Position numbers and translations under genes: made by a program. A stretch of DNA of 64,000 nt. Source: Maniola hyperantus. Taxonomy: Eukaryota; Arthropoda; Insecta; Lepidoptera; Nymphalidae. The notes beneath the pieces are model-generated. The model did no database searches. It was given only the letters and a program-made list of their open reading frames with translations, and had not been told where the DNA came from. The DNA lies in the NCBI RefSeq assembly GCF_902806685.2, contig NC_048542.1:1534533-1598532 (forward strand). The letters are read 5' to 3'. Numbering within the stretch: position 1 is the first letter of the stretch; the number at the start of each line of letters is the position of its first letter. Below, one piece after another: positions 61,900 through 64,000 of the stretch.

Positions 61900-62770
61900 T
61901 ACCGCTTGAATAAATATGTTCTTTATTTGATTTGTATGTATATCAAACAAACTCAAAACAGGAATAAATTAATAACACGTTGTAACGTAGGTATTTCCTA
62001 AAATAAAATGTAGGACGTATTATTATTTTTAGTAGGATGACCAATAGAAAAAAAAATAGGTTCCAATTTACTTGATTGGTTTGTCAAAATAATAAGATAA
62101 AATAAAATCAGGTTCAACCTAACCTCAAAGTTTATTGCTGATATGTGGGAACAATAAGAATATTTTATTAAAAAGAAAATACTTTTGAAATGAGATATTT
62201 CGACAAAAGAAGATTAAATAAAACGAAACTATATTTAAGGGGAATTATTCTTAAGCGAAGTTATAATAATATTATAGAGTTAAGAATAAAATTAATGTAA
62301 GAAATCTCAAAGAATTTGTAGTTGTATTATTATTATTATTATTTTGTATGTGGAAACAGTTTGGTAATCTTAATCCTTATTTATTAAAAAAAAATGTTAA
62401 ATGTTATAATAACGTCACTGAGTAGAAAAAAAATACTTGAGTAGGCAATCTGCTTTGCGTTGTTTTAAGAAAAGGAAATTAGTTGAACGACAAAATTGTT
62501 CGAATGGATAATCTCTTGTGTTGTTTTAAGAAAAGACAAATAGTTGAATTATTTTAAGAAGCAAAATAAATAAATATAGTTTATGTTTAAGTTTAATTAA
62601 TCAGAATAAGTTAATTTCTTCAAGTTTTGAGCTGTAAGTACGGTGCGATTTCTTAAAAGCAAACCTTTTTGCTTCGGTATATCATAACGTTCTAAATGAT
62701 TTTACATCTACATATACTTTATCAAAAACCGTTCGGCCAATCTGACCTCTAACTAGACTTATTCTTATCC
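61900..62770. other. LTR-element interior, nothing recognised
   Basis: AT-rich; CTTTGCGTTGTTTTAAGAAA and TCTTGTGTTGTTTTAAGAAA (62450-62475 and 62513-62532) form a short direct repeat. Confidence 0.4.
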
Positions 62771-62781
62771 AAATAAATTAT

Positions 62782-62871
62782 ACCACAACACGTGGTTTAT
62801 CTAACTAATTAAAATCTTTTATGATTACCCTCACAAAAACTTTTTCATAGAAACAATACCACAAACGTGGT
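62782..62871. repeat. Pair of small ACCAC/GTGGT hairpins
   Basis: ACCAC-AACAC-GTGGT at 62782-62796 and ACCAC-AAAC-GTGGT at 62858-62871, each preceded by AAT and followed by TT, in the presumed untranslated leader of the LTR element. Confidence 0.6.
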
Positions 62872-63130
62872 TTTAAGATCACTTTAAAGCAGCACATAAT
62901 TACACTTCACTTATCTTTCACAATTGGAGCGACGCGACGTTTCGATCAGCGGTGTCACACCAGCACCAAGTGCCGCTGACAACAGCGTTGCCCATCGCTT
63001 TGTGATCATCGGGCACCAATACCAAGTGCTGCCGATGACAGGCAGTAGCCTGTTGCTTCGAGGAGAAGCCGCATCCACGATTGCTAAAAGCATTTGAAAA
63101 GTATTAGTATTTCGACAAGAAAAGAATTAT

Positions 63131-63146
63131 CGTATCCCACTTCTGA
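63131..63146 (-). other. Primer-binding-site candidate, tRNA-Leu type
   Basis: The minus strand reads TCAGAAGTGGGATACG directly next to the LTR edge at 63147. It matches the complement of the 3' arm of animal tRNA-Leu (TCAGAAGTGGGATTCG, from memory) at 15 of 16 positions, without the CCA complement. This fixes a minus-strand orientation if correct. Confidence 0.55.
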
Positions 63147-64000
63147 TGTGAGATTTTGTATAAAAAGAAGAGAAGTTAAGGCAGTGGGCTTTAATAGTGA
63201 TGATAAATTAAATCCAATGATTACTAATGAAAGTTATCATTTATCAATTATTTGTCAGGTAAGGCCAAATACTAAGTAATTAAAAATCAAGCAAAGCATC
63301 TGCTGTATTATTTCAAAGTAAGAATCCTAATCATCTAAACAGGCTTCTATAATAATTAGAAGCTAACAACCTAGTGTTTACTTTTATCTCAATGTGTAAA
63401 ATAAATAGCACAAGAGGGTAGGTGATAAATACAGAAGTAAAACCAACCAAGTCGAATAATAACTGAAATGTATTTGTTCAGCATTGATCTATTTATATTA
63501 AAATGAATCTACCACCCATTTCGCTAAGGTGTTTAGTCATGGAGAAGAAAGGGCAAAGAAACTCCATAACACACATCTTTTAAAACATTAGAACGTTGAG
63601 TAAAGTAGTAGGTACATATTTGGTACACAGTTACAACAGGTAACCTATAAAAGGCAAATGATTACATTACATTATAATAAAATATAAGAATACTTAACTT
63701 CAGTGAGGTCCGCCGTGTTTGCTCTGGGCTGTCGATACAAGACTGTTCCCTCTCTGTCGAGGTAGGGTACTTTTATAACACTGCCATCGCAAACCAGGCG
63801 GATGTCGACTATCACATGATCTTAATATTAATCATTATTTATTTTAGGTTTGTTGACAAAAGGTATGTTGACACACCCAATTTACAATAATAAAATCAGT
63901 GACATTGATGGTCTACGTATTAATAATTTACAATAATAATAAGCGACTTAAATTGTCAGTTTACACAACATTATTATTTCACATAATAGCTATTGCCAAC
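63147..64000 (-). repeat. 5' LTR candidate (minus-strand element), continues past the window
   Basis: Direct copy of 56791-57644. A frame VRFCIKRREVKAVGF, NSDDKLNPMITNESYHL crosses its edge and ends at a donor-like CAG|GTAAGG in both copies. Its meaning is unclear. Confidence 0.6.

Larger units (their letters stand above)
56791..64000 (-). mobile_element. Non-autonomous LTR retrotransposon (LARD-like), right end outside window
   Basis: The two ends are direct repeats of at least 854 bp at 6356-bp spacing (56791-57644 and 63147-64000), identical as far as compared. The left edge breaks a family B SINE after GTCGCGGG. The repeat ends TG...CA compatibly (TGTGAG at the left). Next to the right-hand repeat the minus strand has a tRNA-Leu-like primer site. 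The 5.5 kb between the repeats has no gag, protease, integrase or RNase H frame, only tandem arrays, hairpins and a fragment of foreign LINE reverse transcriptase. Alternative: a large duplication not made by retrotransposition. Confidence 0.6.

Overview
The window looks like nuclear DNA of a moth or butterfly. It is AT-rich, has canonical GT-AG introns, and is packed with short interspersed elements of lepidopteran type: the 'GACTTCGTCCGCGTGG' SINE family, tRNA-derived SINEs, elements ending in 'GGGTTCCGTA' with a GTCT microsatellite, and fragments of non-LTR retrotransposon tails. No prokaryotic features are present.

Two genes can be assembled exon by exon, and they are paralogues facing each other tail to tail. 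Gene 1 (+ strand, 767-6937, 5' part outside the window) contributes an LDL-receptor class A (LDLa) exon, a transmembrane exon and five cytoplasmic exons ending in a stop. Gene 2 (- strand, 50902 down to 15628, 13 coding exons, 2187 nt, 728 residues) appears complete: signal peptide, Lys/Asn-rich prodomain ending in a furin-like KKRVKR site, two CUB domains, one LDLa domain, one transmembrane helix and a cytoplasmic tail. That order, with the furin-type prodomain, matches insect Neto (neuropilin and tolloid-like), the auxiliary subunit of ionotropic glutamate receptors at the fly neuromuscular junction. Exon phases agree between the two genes, and four of the six shared exons have the same or nearly the same length. 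Gene 1 has gained an extra 93-nt cytoplasmic exon by tandem duplication and 35 residues in the preceding exon.

Region by region: 1-7000, gene 1 with MITEs and LINE tails in its introns; 7000-15200, intergenic repeats; 15259-50902, gene 2, whose first intron is 16.3 kb and holds a 247-bp tandem array (38286-39962); 50900-51360, an AUG-rich leader for gene 2 and an unidentified coding-like stretch; 51400-56790, repeat-filled intergenic DNA; 56791-64000, a large element with direct repeats of at least 854 bp at 6356-bp spacing, a tRNA-Leu-like primer site, tandem arrays and hairpins but no gag or pol. The last region reads best as a non-autonomous LTR retrotransposon on the minus strand.

The most interesting signals are: a 120-codon open frame directly behind, and in frame with, the stop of gene 2; an inverted pair of MITEs flanking the phase-0/0 transmembrane exon of gene 1; the duplicated cytoplasmic exon; a minisatellite that keeps the frame open across the donor of the gene 2 LDLa exon; and a LINE tail in frame with the penultimate exon of gene 1. 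All are read from sequence alone. Expression and orthology were not tested.
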